Shown: positions 1-12,200 of the stretch, in pieces | How positions within the stretch are numbered: position 1 is the first letter of the stretch | Layout of the letters: each line of letters starts with the position of its first letter | DNA from: Pegea sp. RAD2-039 | Lineage: Eukaryota > Chordata > Thaliacea > Salpida > Salpidae | Assembly: GCA_034620365.1 (NCBI GenBank) | Contig: JAQGEQ010000043.1 | Location: forward strand, 682,001 to 746,000 | Length of the DNA: 64,000 bases | Reading direction: 5' to 3' | Made by a program: the position numbers and the translations under genes | Notes under the pieces: model-generated | The model's database searches: none | What the model saw: only the letters and a program-made list of their open reading frames with translations | Told to the model about the DNA's origin: nothing

Positions 1-19
1 TGTGGCAATTTGTATCCAG

Positions 20-734
20 GCAACTGGCTGCTCCGGCATGATCGCATTTTGGGTAGGAGGTAATCTACAACAAACAAAAGTTTTTCTTGAAAGCCTTCGT
101 ATCTTTACACTTGCTGAGAGCCTGGGAGGTTATGAAAGTTTAGCAGAACATCCGTAAGGCATAAAAACCGAATTCTATCACATATATTTGCTTGTATATC
201 AATTTGCTGCTATCTTTGCTTCTTAACAAACTGCGAAATTATGTTTGAAAGTTTATCATTTTGAAGTAATTGAAGTCAACTTCTTAATTTGAAATAATTT
301 CGATTTTTCCAATTTGATCAAAATGGATTTTTTTGATGACTTAAATCCAAACTAATATTTTATTTTTGATATCATTAAACAATTAAGATTTATTTATAAA
401 AATTCATTAAATTTTAAAATAATCACTCGAATCATTTTGACAAAAGTAATAAATTCAGATATTTCAGTTAATCGAAGTGAAGTTGAGTTGCAATTAACCA
501 ACTATTTGTTCAGCAAATATTAAACCTAAAATTTCCGCTTCAATTTTTTCAACTTTCTCTTATTGAGGAATAAAATTGTTCTGTAGAGCGCTGATGACGC
601 ATGCATCGGTTCCACCTGAAGCTAGAAAAGAGCTTGGCATTGAAGATAATTTCATTCGTTTGTCTGTTGGTCTTGAAAACGTTGAAGATTTAATCGAAGA
701 TCTCACTCAAGCACTCGACAAATCTGTAAGTTGA
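20..734 (+). CDS. CTH: Cystathionine gamma-lyase, 3' end (last two exons)
   Basis: PLP-dependent enzyme of transsulfuration that cleaves cystathionine to cysteine; cytosolic in animals. Two exons are visible: about 20-153 (after an acceptor ending CCAG) and 587-734. They join in phase at a split proline codon. The translation contains CSGMIAFWVGG, then FTLAESLGGYESLAEHP, then LMTHASVP and IRLSVGLENVEDLIEDL, which follow the C-terminal part of animal cystathionine gamma-lyase in order. This part holds the substrate-side SLGG loop; the PLP lysine lies upstream, outside the window. In-frame TGA at 732-734 ends the protein after DKSVS. The bases at 726 (GTAAGT) also form a good donor, so a further exon cannot be excluded, although the reading stops where the family normally ends. 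Confidence 0.9.
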
Positions 735-2739
735 CCTTTAAAGGTTTCGTGAGGTTCAATATCTTACTTATCGTAAAACACAATCAATGTTTTATCAGTT
801 TAACGTTACATTGTAATCTTTTCGTTGGTTTTAAACCACAATTTTTCTGATAATGTTCAAAGCTAAAACAACATTATTATGACTTTTATTTTAAGTAAAC
901 ACTAATACTTGAATATCTCTGGATATTTGATCCAATATTAGTGAACTGAATACTTTGTTCGGTTCTATTGTATGTGACTAGTCAACCTTACATACCCACC
1001 ATTAAAACCTGTTTGCAATTTTCTGCTTACATTTTTTAAATATTTGACCCAATTTCTAAAAGGAAATATTTCGTTGCTAGATGAAAGCTTGAAAATTGGC
1101 TTTTCTATCGCTTTCTACACAACGTCATAGATGGTTTTAATAGAAGCTACATTCAACTTATATGTGTGATGCATTTACTCAATATAATAATCAAGATTTA
1201 TAACTAGTTTAACTTCTATATATTTCAACGTACTTTATCGTGTATAGTTTGAAAGCTGTGTAAATAAATTGTACAAATTACGTCAAGTTTGTTTAGTTTC
1301 AGTCTTTGGTAGAGTAGAATGTCTTCATCAATTATTATTTGTATTATAAAACATATTTTCTTCGAATTAATTTCCATTTGTATTTAAAAAAGAAAAATAA
1401 TTTTGAAGTACTTTAAGTTTACACAGTGACTTCAAAGTAGGAACTGTGCTTTTATAAGCATTCTTTTTTAAGGGTCCTTTAGTATCAAATGCAAAGCTTA
1501 CTTGAAAAATCTGTTTTTCATAATTTCATTTTTGTTACAATTTGAAATTTTATCGTTTTGCCGAAGGGCAAATATTAAAAGATAATTAGTTTGACGAACA
1601 ATAAATCTTTTGCATAAATTCTCAGTTTTTAATAAAATGTCATCGAGTAATTTTATGATTATTTTGTTCTAACATGTTTTAAGTCACGTTATTTTTATTT
1701 AATCAATTAAGACGTAGTCGAAATCTGATTTCATTTGCTAAAAGTTACGAAAGTTGTTGAAAGTGATAAACCTCAAAACATTAGATAGATTTTACTTTTC
1801 AAACTAACAATTTTTTCACAATTTCAAACTTGAAACTTCAGACTTAGTCAACAAATTGTCATCGATCATTTTATGAACTTACATGATGATAATGATGCAA
1901 GATTGCAAAGAGTAAAATATTGAACATCAAATTCAGTTTTGCGACGAAATTTTCTATGATTTTACATAAGACATTTATTACCTTAAAAATATGTTAATAA
2001 TAAAGTTTAAATATATTAAATAATGAGTTGTAAACGTTAATACTTAGAAAAATCAGTTGTTGATCTTCATATGTTAAAGTATTTTTCTATATAAATAGGT
2101 CATAATTAAAAAATATTAAATACTACAAACTAATAAGTATTATTATTTATCACAAATTTTATTATTAATAATTCTATGTAAATTATAAAAATGGTTTATC
2201 TCACAATATCATTTGTTATTAGATTAATAGTTTCGAAGGTAAAACTTGAAAACCACTTTTGCGGATGTAATAATTTAACTAATTACAATTTGTTTATAGT
2301 TTGCAATATTTTGATAGATTAACAAGTTTAAATTACTAACGTTGATAAAAGATATCAACAAAACAGTTGTTTGTCTGTTGATTTTATTATTAATTTATTA
2401 ACTTAAATGAAAAGTTAGATATAATCTAATTATAACCCTCTATGATGTTCTTATTCTTTTTATGTAAATGTTAAATTGGCATACATAAACTTACCCATTA
2501 TGTCTTCTCTCATAATACTTGGTTTTTATTTGCTATAAGACCTGTGATTTGTCAGCACAAAAATTAGCAGCCAAGCATTGAAGAAAAATATTTATATTTA
2601 AGATAAATAAATATTTATACAAATTTAAGATTTAGCGAAAAAAACTTGAATTATATAAAATTTCGTTGTCAATCATTAATCTCGCTATATCAAACGAAAG
2701 AAACAAAAGTATTTTGTGAAATTACTTTGATTCTGTACC
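735..2739. other. Intergenic, no gene seen
   Basis: About 2 kb of very AT-rich sequence between the cystathionine gamma-lyase stop and the next signal-peptide exon. I found no exon with family resemblance, RNA gene or clear repeat in it. Confidence 0.5.
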
Positions 2740-3065
2740 ATGATCAAGTCAGTAATTGTGCTGATTTCTCTTCTTTGTGTTGGACTCCCTACGATGCGTT
2801 CTACTGCCCAAGAAGCTCAATGTAAGTTACTTGGTTATTGATAGTTCTAATATTCTTCTTACATAATTGTAAGATTAACATTTATGGTTATTTTCAAAAA
2901 GTTACTTTTCATAGAAATACAGAATCAGTGATTAAATGTTTTTATAAAATGACTCAAAACTAACTTTGTTCTCAATTTCAGTCATAGTTTCATCAGTGGA
3001 TGGTGCTTACTTAAAGGATGTTCTTGCTGCTCTAGAGAAACTGAACGTCTCTTATGTAATAGGGG
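2740..3065 (+). CDS. Orphan 5' exons of a secreted protein, paralogue of the EGF gene at 56-60 kb
   Basis: Exon 1 (2740-2821) encodes a signal peptide: Met-Ile-Lys, a hydrophobic run with VIVLISLLCVGLP, then a polar stretch ending TAQEAQ. Exon 2 (2982-3065) continues with FIVSSVDGAYLKDVLAALEK and LNVSYVIG. Both introns are phase 1. The protein pattern and intron phases match the first two exons of the minus-strand gene at 60645-60243 (LVISFGNLETLNNLAALLEK, NNISYYFQG). No EGF exons like those of that paralogue could be found before the OSBP gene at 5945. A LINE remnant lies about 150 bases into the following intron. This is either a truncated copy or a gene whose later exons I do not recognise. 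Confidence 0.6.
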
Positions 3066-3214
3066 GTAAGGTTGTATTTAAGATCTATTTGATATTGTAA
3101 GTTGTAAATGTATAACTAAATGATCAGCAATATATTTCTGTATTTAATTAATATGTAGTTTTGCTTGTTTTAAATTTCTTTAATAAATTTTTAATACTTC
3201 TTTATCAATCTCTT

Positions 3215-3915
3215 CAAGTTATATGTACATTCAATTGTTGAATACAATGTCAGTGCATGGGTGCCATATCAAGTTAGTGATATCAATAAAATTGAATCTG
3301 TTAAGGCAACATTTACGAGATTGGTATGCAGGAAACTTAATATTAAATACAATAGTTATGAACATCGTCTTATTTTCTTAAATTAACATACTTTGAAAAT
3401 TCGGCTGATTAAATACGACGTTACTCTTATTTGTAAAGTTATCCACAACGTAATTGAATTCAAATTCGATGATTTCTTTTTCATTAGTCCTTCCCTCAAG
3501 TTATAACAACTCAGACAACACAGATTACATCTTAATAACCCATATTACCTGGTACTTTGGTCAGAACAAGTTGCTTTCTCATACCGCACAATTAATATTT
3601 GGAACCAGCTGCCATTAGACATTGTCATGCCAGAATCACTCGTGTTGAAAAAGCAGAAGTTGAACCGATTTAATATTGTCCCAATTGTTTTTTCTAAATT
3701 CTTTTTTTACTTTTAACATATTTAATATTCTGTGTTAATATTCGATATCATATTGTATGAAGACTTTTGAAATGCCATGTGTTACATTTTTCTTTTTATA
3801 TTTGTATCCTAGTTATATATAATAATACCTATCATATATTATATTATTTGTGAAACTGTGAGTTACCAAGAGGTGCTTTTTCCAGGCACCCTTCTTTGCG
3901 TTTTTTGTAAAAAAA
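3215..3915 (+). mobile_element. Dead LINE (jockey/CR1-like) 3' end
   Basis: Broken reading frames encode the segment after a non-LTR reverse transcriptase: V-EYNVSAWVPYQVSD, then NKIESVKATFTRLVCRKLN, and near 3600-3660 WNQLPLDIVMPESL followed by KQKLNRF, the usual end of such ORFs. Stops and frameshifts interrupt it. It aligns with a second copy at 54855-55690 through coding and untranslated parts. Both end in a small hairpin (here 3872-3890, arms GGTGC and GCACC). It is 5'-truncated, as is usual for LINE copies. Confidence 0.7.
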
Positions 3916-5944
3916 ATACAATTTATATATAATCCTCTATTCAACTAGAATAAAGTTTGTCTATTTGTTACTTGATTTCAAATTTTCAAAATACTTTTTT
4001 TCAGTTTAAATGTAATAATTTTTAAGAATATTTTTCTCCATGAATCCATAAATTCTTCTTCGTTGTTTCAAAAATGTAGAAGTTGTTGTTATAAAAGAAT
4101 AAACTTAATTAGTTATACTTAAAGTAATCGAGATGACTCAAAATGAACTTTACATTATTATTGCCAGATGATAAAATCTCTTTTAATAAGTTAACAAAAT
4201 TTTTGAAAAAAAATGGTTTATTTTTAAAGGCTTATGAATTTTTAGATACTAGGAAATTCATTTATGAAATTGAAATACTATATATTAGTATCAATAATAT
4301 AAACACAAAACAATATAGTAACTCATGATTCAGATGAATTTACTAAATAAAATATTTTGTGATTACATCATTGAAAGTGAGTGCAAAGCTTAAACTTTAC
4401 TAATGTAAAAAATTGCAAAATAAACAAGCTTGATGTAATTTTAGTTATGCATTTTAAAATAGATTTGCTCACCTTTTAGTTTTTTAATAGCTCTTATTGT
4501 TTGAAGATTTTATGAACTCATAATTTAAACTCTAAGATTAATATTTCTTAAAACTATACTTAATTGTTTAATTTTAATCTTTGCCTTAGTAAAATAAGTT
4601 AAATTTAGCAATATTTGAAAAATATGATTTCCAATTAATCTCGAACTACATTAGGTTGTACTAACTTAGTTTAATAAAATCAATTTCTTGCTTAATTTGG
4701 ACATTCCTTATACATATTTCAGTTGTATTTCACCCTTATAATTAGAATACAATTTTATTGAAAAATCGAAAATCAGTTTGTAGTTTAAAATGCACTTTCG
4801 CACTACTTGTTTTAAACTTCAGACAGTATCATGTCACCATGTCTAGCCCATTTTGGCTTTAAGCTTGTTTTTCTTTCAATCAAAATATACTGTAACTTGC
4901 AAATGAGATTTCATACTTGATTGCTATTGTTTTTTAATGCTAAGATAAGTTTTATAACTAAACCAATTTATATTTATGTTACAGCAATCCTTAACATGTT
5001 TTAATTCATTTTGTTTTCTCAATCATAACTGTGTAAGATGATGTTTATATTAAAAGAAATAGAATCCATTATTTTAGATGTTAACTAAATTCAAAGTATT
5101 TTTTCATTATTATTAGTTAAGGTATTTTTTTCTATTTTGAATGGTGTAATGCTAATATAAACATTTGTTGATTTTGTATAATTTTCAACTGGTTTAAGAT
5201 TAACTTTTATTTTTATGTTTTTAAAACTTTACTAATTGTAAAGTTTACTATTTAAGGAAATAATTTACAAAATTAAATTGTGTAAGAATTTTATTAAAAT
5301 AGTATAAAGTTAAATTATTTTTGTAGAAGATCAAGCACACAAGTTTTGATAGGCTTATATTCTTTGTACTTATTGTAATAAAATAAGATTGTTTCAATTT
5401 TTTCTAAACTAAGTTTAACTATAACCTTAGGTATTAACTTTAACATTTATATTAATATGATGTTTTTAGTATTAAATTAGAAGGACTTGATTATATGGTA
5501 TGAATTGATAAACAAATATAATCTTGGATAATAAAGTTGAAATTGTGATTTATTTTTATTGAAGCTAGCAGTTATTTATTAAACTTTTGGGTTTAATTAT
5601 TTTCCAGTTTTTTATTCAATTTAGTGATGAGGATGTACATATATTCTTTGATTTTTAGTGGTCTTATAAAATACGGAAACTTATTCTATTGTTCATTATA
5701 ATTTTTATGGAATGAATTTTATGCACAGTTTTTTAATTTTTTAGACATTTTTACTTATTATTATTTGTTTATTTTCAATATTTTTTCAGAAATATTTCTC
5801 TAATTTTTAGAAAATCAATTAAATGTTTAACTGATAAAATAAGAAAATTAATAGGTAATTAATTAAAAACTAATCTTTTTATCTATTTTATTCACATAAA
5901 AACTCAGCTTAAGTATTTTTGTATGCATAAATTGAATATTTATA
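3916..5944. other. Intergenic, no gene seen
   Basis: About 2 kb of AT-rich sequence upstream of the OSBP gene. The only open stretch (4143-4328) shows no family resemblance and has strongly AT-driven composition. No promoter elements can be called with confidence. Confidence 0.45.
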
Positions 5945-8365
5945 ATGTCTGAAAGACCTGTTGAAGCTGGAAATTATAAAGGGTGGCTTTGGAAATGGAC
6001 TAACTATATAAAAGGATATCAAAAGAGATGGTTTGTATTATCAGATGGACTACTATCATATTACAGATCTCAAGCAGAGATGGCTCACACATGTAGAGGA
6101 ACAATCAATTTAGCTGGAGCTTTTATTGTTGCTGAAGAATCTTGTAACTTTACAGTTTCTAATGGTGGAACTCAAACTTTCCATTTAAAAGCAAGTCATG
6201 AGGTTGAGCGTCAAAGATGGATAACAGCTTTAGAACTTGCAAAAGCAAAACTAGTATCCTGGGGAAATGATGGTTCATCTGATGAAGAAGGAAGTATAGA
6301 TGAAAATATGAAAAACTCATCAACTCCAAATGGAGTTGAAGATAATGATATTATTATGTCTTTAAAAGCTTTAACTACAAAACTTGATGATTTAATGACT
6401 TGCCACGATTTAATTTCTAAGCATGGTGTAGCTTTACAAAAAGCTGTGACAGATTTAGAATCGGATGCAGTTTCATCTGAACAAGGTTCTGAATCAATGC
6501 AGACATTATCAAAAAAAGTAACTGAAAGAGCGGCATTATTTAGAATCACGTCAACTGTAATGATATCCACAAGCTCAGATTTTTTGCAGTTGGCTCAAGA
6601 GCAGAGTAAACGTTGGAGAAAAGCAATTATACATGAAAGAAGTCAACGGATCAGAATGGAAGAAACTGTTGAAACATTAGCTAAACAACATAATACTTTA
6701 GAAAAAGCAATAAGAAGTGAAGGTAAAATGTATGAAGATAAAGCAAGTTGTAATTACTCTGATGAAAGTGATGTGGAAGAATGGACTGATGCATCTGATG
6801 GTTATGGACTTAAAATCACTGAAAAGAATGTTCAAGAACAAGCAGCTGTTCATAAAGAGTCTCATAATCTCCAACCAAGTAGTGGACTTAAGAACTCAGT
6901 TCAAAGTCGTTCTTTAGCTTTAGATAAAGTAAAAAGCTCAAGTGAAAGAAGTGAACCAAGAAGCAGTATATCTACAAAAAGTGAAAGGTCTTTACGGGAT
7001 GCTTATTCTCTTAATCAATCAATGAACAAAGAATTGAAAATTAAGAAAGAGCACCGAACATCAATTCCTTTTAAACCAGAATATAGCTTAAGTCTTTGGA
7101 GTATTATGAAAAACTGTATTGGCCGTGATTTATCAAAAATACCAATGCCAGTCAACTTCAATGAACCTCTTTCAATGTTGCAAAGACTTGGTGAAGACTG
7201 TGAATACTGTGATTTACTTCATAAAGCTGCTGACATTAAGAATTCTCTTGAACAAATGGCCTATGTAGTGGCTTTCTCAATTTCTGGTTATGCTTCAACC
7301 ATTCGACGTATTGGGAAACCTTTTAATCCTCTTCTTGGTGAAACATTTGAGCTAGATCGACGAGATGATATGGGAATTAGAATGTTATGTGAACAAGTTG
7401 GTCACCATCCACCCTGTGCTGCGTTTTACTTAGAATCTAAGAATTGTGGTCCTAATTCTGGTTGGTCTTATTGGACTGATATAACAGTTTCAAGTAAATT
7501 TCGAGGAAAATATTTGAATGTTACACCGTTAGGAACCATGCACCTAAAGTTTCATGCCAGCGGAAATCACTACACATGGAAGAAGGTTACAACAACAGTT
7601 CATAATATAATTGTTGGGAAGTTATGGGTTGATCAGTCAGGTGAATGTGAAGTTGTTAATCATACAACTGGTGATAAATGTAAACACAAATATCACCAAT
7701 ATAGTTACTTTTCAAGAGATGTTGTCAGAAAAGTTACAGGGACTATTGAAGACAAGCATGGGAATTCTCAATATGTCATATCTGGAACTTGGGATAAGTT
7801 TATGGAGTTTGCTAGAACTAAAAGTCCTAGTGAGACTAGCAAAAAGCAGAAAGGGCCAAAAAGAATCTGGGTTGTAACCCCCTCTCCTACAAATTCCGAA
7901 AAAATGTATTTTTTTTCGACATTAGCAATGTCATTGAATGAACCTGATGACTCAGTGGCTCCTACAGATAGCAGAAACCGTCCTGATCAGCGTCTAATGG
8001 AAGAAGGAAACTGGGATGCAGCAAATGAAGTCAAAGTACAACTAGAACAAGCTCAGAGAAGTCGAAGAGCCGCTCGCAAGGCTGCTCTTGGATCTGTTAG
8101 TTCTAGTGACTCTATCAAAAAGAGTGTTAGTGTTTTAAATGAAGGTTGGACTCCTGTTTGGTTTAAAAAAGCAACTTGTGATATAACTGGTGAATCATAT
8201 TATAAATTTAATAATGAATATTGGAATGCTAAAGAGAAAAAAGATTGGTCAAAATGCACAGAGATTTTTGTTTATGGGTCAAAGACAGGGGAGGCAAGCA
8301 AAAACATTAAGGCAATTTCTAGTGATAAATTGAAGGTAGAAGCTAGTCCTAAGAAAAATTCATGA
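5945..8365 (+). CDS. OSBP: Oxysterol-binding protein (OSBP1/2 type), intronless
   Basis: 806-residue lipid-transfer protein predicted to exchange sterol and PI4P at ER-Golgi contacts. An N-terminal PH domain occupies about residues 9-100 (KGWLWKWTNYIKGYQKRWFV; W at about 92). A helical middle region has QRIRMEE and TVETLAKQHN. An acidic stretch with an FFAT-like element, EEWTDASDG, is at about 278-286. The OSBP-related lipid-binding domain runs from about 380 to 760, with PFNPLLGETFE (459-469) and the fingerprint EQVGHHPP (483-490; usually EQVSHHPP). A basic helix with RRAARKAALG follows. The length matches animal OSBP (about 800). The whole gene is one exon, in contrast to all intact neighbours, which suggests retroposition or intron loss. 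No poly(A) tract or flanking repeat was recognised. The first ATG of the frame sits just before the PH domain. Confidence 0.95.
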   Translation: MSERPVEAGNYKGWLWKWTNYIKGYQKRWFVLSDGLLSYYRSQAEMAHTCRGTINLAGAFIVAEESCNFTVSNGGTQTFHLKASHEVERQRWITALELAKAKLVSWGNDGSSDEEGSIDENMKNSSTPNGVEDNDIIMSLKALTTKLDDLMTCHDLISKHGVALQKAVTDLESDAVSSEQGSESMQTLSKKVTERAALFRITSTVMISTSSDFLQLAQEQSKRWRKAIIHERSQRIRMEETVETLAKQHNTLEKAIRSEGKMYEDKASCNYSDESDVEEWTDASDGYGLKITEKNVQEQAAVHKESHNLQPSSGLKNSVQSRSLALDKVKSSSERSEPRSSISTKSERSLRDAYSLNQSMNKELKIKKEHRTSIPFKPEYSLSLWSIMKNCIGRDLSKIPMPVNFNEPLSMLQRLGEDCEYCDLLHKAADIKNSLEQMAYVVAFSISGYASTIRRIGKPFNPLLGETFELDRRDDMGIRMLCEQVGHHPPCAAFYLESKNCGPNSGWSYWTDITVSSKFRGKYLNVTPLGTMHLKFHASGNHYTWKKVTTTVHNIIVGKLWVDQSGECEVVNHTTGDKCKHKYHQYSYFSRDVVRKVTGTIEDKHGNSQYVISGTWDKFMEFARTKSPSETSKKQKGPKRIWVVTPSPTNSEKMYFFSTLAMSLNEPDDSVAPTDSRNRPDQRLMEEGNWDAANEVKVQLEQAQRSRRAARKAALGSVSSSDSIKKSVSVLNEGWTPVWFKKATCDITGESYYKFNNEYWNAKEKKDWSKCTEIFVYGSKTGEASKNIKAISSDKLKVEASPKKNS

Positions 8366-9274
8366 TACTCACTTAATTATAACTTGTGCTTTGTACTAGC
8401 AATTAGCTATGCATTGATAGAGTAATTATTAATTTAATTGAATTAATTTCTTCTACATTTGTGTTTTGTAACTCACATTCCTTACTCGAAATTTAATTAG
8501 CTTTATTTTTCTTTCATACCAGATTATGTTGTTTCATTCAAATATTATCCTCTACTTCTTTGTAAAAGTTATCATATAATTTTTTTTTATTAATTCATTT
8601 CTAATTTTTCCTTTTAAAAGAAGTTAGAGAGTAATTGCTGTAACTTGGATTCTATAAATATTACATTTTTATAATGCTTTAAGATAGGAATCTAATTGCT
8701 ATGATAAGCCAACCAAATTAGTGATTTTATAAAAAGGTATATTAAAAATTTAATTGTCTACAAATATTGGCATTTTAGCTTCATGTAAGTAATGTTGTTT
8801 AACATGTTATTATATAACTGCATATTTATTAATATATTTGAAGTAACTATAAAATATGATTGAACTATTCCTTTGTGTAGTATCTTTTCACTAAAAAGCT
8901 CTTATATATGTATCAAATAATCCGTATTAAGATACTTAAGTAGATATATATGTAATAGTTGTGCATTGTTTTTGCTAGCTGGTAGTTTAAATGTTATACT
9001 TTAAGTATAATCCTATTCAAACAATTTCTTCAATCATTTATTTAATTTGAGTAAGACTTGTAATAAAAAGGATAACGTTCCACTTTAATAACTTGCCAAT
9101 CTTCTTAACTTTCTACTTATGTATAATTAAATGTGATGTTCTAAATTATATTCTAAGTGAAAGTTTTTGAAGATTTTAATTTATTTCTCACTTAAGCTCA
9201 TATGTTATATTTTAGTTAAAGGTATCTTTTTATTATGTTTATTTACTTGATTTAAGAAAGCTTAAGCAGTCAAA
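8366..9274. other. Intergenic, nothing recognised
   Basis: About 0.9 kb of AT-rich sequence holding the OSBP 3' flank and the upstream flank of the Rab GAP gene. No coding or RNA signal was seen. Confidence 0.45.
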
Positions 9275-12200
9275 ATGAAAGGATGGATGAGCTGTTTTAA
9301 CCAAAAAGCAGACAGTAAGCTGAAATTTTACCATCTTTACATATATTTCTAGTTAAATTAAACTCATATTATTTTATAACATGTGTTATTTCTAATCATA
9401 TATTTAGTTATCTAACTTATCACATACTACTAACTGATAGTGACATATCATTATAACTAATTATATAAATGTATTTTAAAGTTTTTTAAATATTATATGA
9501 TCTATTATAAAATAAGTATATTTATTTTCTGTTTTATTTGTGAACTTATATTGAATTTAAATAATTGTTCTTCAAAAGCTCTTTTTTATGCTTAGATAAA
9601 CTCATAAGAAGTGTTTTATCTCACTTAATTATTTATGTACAGAGTTATATACTTTTTATAGATCAATTTTCCTCTTTTATTCTATAACTTTAGCATTCAT
9701 TTTTTGTGAGCAAATAAACTAAGATTTTGCATTATTTGATATTTTTTAACTTCTGAGTTTTACTCAACTTGAATCTATCTTATGATAAGAATTCTTATTT
9801 AGAAGATGCTCACTGCACTAGCCATCCCTTATCAAATGAAATAACTCAAAAGCTTTGGTTTTCACTTGATGATAACACAGAGGTTTTACGTGGATTTACT
9901 GATGAAAACTCAGAAACAGATAAAATTAAAATTGATTTGAACAATTGTATAATTTTGATCAGTGAAACTGTTAATAATCAATTTGAACTTATTGAAAATG
10001 AGTGAGTTACTTTTAACATTTGGTAATTTATCTTTTTACAGTTGCTTTGTAATTGAATAAAACTGATAAATTTTTTCTATCATATTTTAACATAATTCAG
10101 ATTTATTATAATGTTTTTAGTGAGCATATAGTGTTTACTTTGGGTAATACAGATGAGTTCAACAATTGGGTTACAACCTTACAAAATTGTTTGAATAAAG
10201 ATAAAGCTGCGAAATCATCGAATTTACCAACAAAACAGGTGTTTATTGAGTTTCGATTATATTTGCAACTGAATACAATTTTAAATGATTATTATTTTTT
10301 GAGTTATTATCATTTTAATATTAATATTTTTGAGTTTCTATGCTTACAATCTTTCAACACTTTCCAGACATTCTATCTGAAATTTGATGTAAAATCATTT
10401 CTCAAAGCAAAAGAATGTAAACTTTTATGACTAATAGTTAAACAGTAATTTTTTCACTTGTAAAATTATTTCTAAGATGTAAGACTTCTGTTTCTTCAAA
10501 TTTCGGCTTATAAGTATTACACTTTGGTTTCTCTAATTTAACAGAAAATTACAATTATAATTTTTTAAAGATCAAAATATTAAATAATAATCTTATTGAT
10601 GTTTTTTCAAATCTTACCAATCACTAAAAATATACAATTAAACACAAACAAGGTTGTTCCCTTTCAATTGTTGTCAAAAGTTTGTTGAACAAATCAATTT
10701 GAAATATTACAAATAGATCTTTAAGATTATTTTAGCTGATCATTTGTTAATCTCACGATGTATGCATGCTAGGTAAATGTGACAAATTGAAGTTAACAAA
10801 CATTACCTTACTCATCTGTTTTTGTTATTTTACAGCTAATCAATAAAAGTTTAATGACAAATGTTAACAAAGGTAATAAGACTTTCATTACTCAACCTCA
10901 ATAAGTTATTATTTATTTAAAACAATATTTCAATAGAAACCACAAAAGAAAACATTAAAACAAAACCCAGTCAAGTTTTACATGATTTTGAGGACCCTCT
11001 ACGATCTTCCTCGTCTTTTCATCAACCCGACTTCCCCCGAACATCTTCATCTTCTCATGAGTTTGCTAAAGAGCAATATGAATGGGATAGTGAGCTGACT
11101 TCGATGTCTTCACCTTGGATCAGAAATGAAAATTTAGACGAGCAAAGTGCAATCTTTCAGCTTTCGAAAGTTTGTTTTTCTTGTTGTTAGTTGCTTCTTG
11201 GAATAAACATGAAATATTTTTGTACAAATTTGCATGAAAACTCAACTTGTTGCAAATTCATCTTCGGGTTTTTGTTGAAAGTTTTTTTTTTCTAGAATTA
11301 AATATTTTAAATTGTCTTTTTTTTTACTATTTCAAATATTGATAAAAAAGTTTAATTTAGAAAACTCAAGATTTAGAACAATTATTTTGATAAATTCTTT
11401 GAAAATTTTACTTTTTCGATAAAATTATAATCAAACCATTTGATTTTTCACCTCTTCAAAAATCATGTAGCAAATTATACGCTTCTATCTCTAAAATTTA
11501 TTCCACTTCTTCTCCAGGAGCTAGAAGATGCTCATAGGATAACTAATAAATTTCAACTGAAAATAAATAGCTACCGAGAAGTTCTAGCCGCACGTGACAA
11601 ACAATTGTTCGATCTTCAAGACAAACTATGTGATCAAGAAAAGTAAACTTCCAGTTTTTCACCAACTCTTTTAGTTTCAAGCACATGCTGTGGTTGAAAT
11701 GGTTGCAAGCTTTTACTGAGCTACTTACTAAATTATTAATCTTCTATTGGAGCTGTCATTAGAGAGTGAATCTGTAGTTGATAAAGACTTTTTAGCAAAT
11801 AGATATTAGTGAAGAAATGACTTTGCAGAGAAGCTGCTGAAGGAAAACAAGAACAAAAAAAGCTACAAATCGAAATTAAATCTTTACAAACAAAAAATAA
11901 GTCTTTGGAAAAAGAGATAGGACTGCTAAATAAGAATCTTAAAAAGATCAATTTGGAATTACGAAATCACAAAAAGTAAATTTCTGAATAAATACTTGCA
12001 TCATTAAAACCATGCTAGCTTCGATTTCTATTATCAGTTGAAATAATCAATTATTTATATTTGTTTGTAGAAGTTTTCTACTTATTTACTTGTATAAGCT
12101 TACTATCAAAGTTTCAAAGCTTTTTTGTGAACTTTTAAAAATGTTAGCAGCTGTAAGCTTGTCTTTATTTATTTTTCGAAATAACTTGACATGAATGTTT

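Noticed and set aside
4143..4328. Open frame with a Leu/Lys-rich product that faintly resembles the N-terminal segment of the secreted EGF family
   Set aside because: No signal peptide, no splice sites in the family phases, and the composition is what AT-rich DNA gives by chance.
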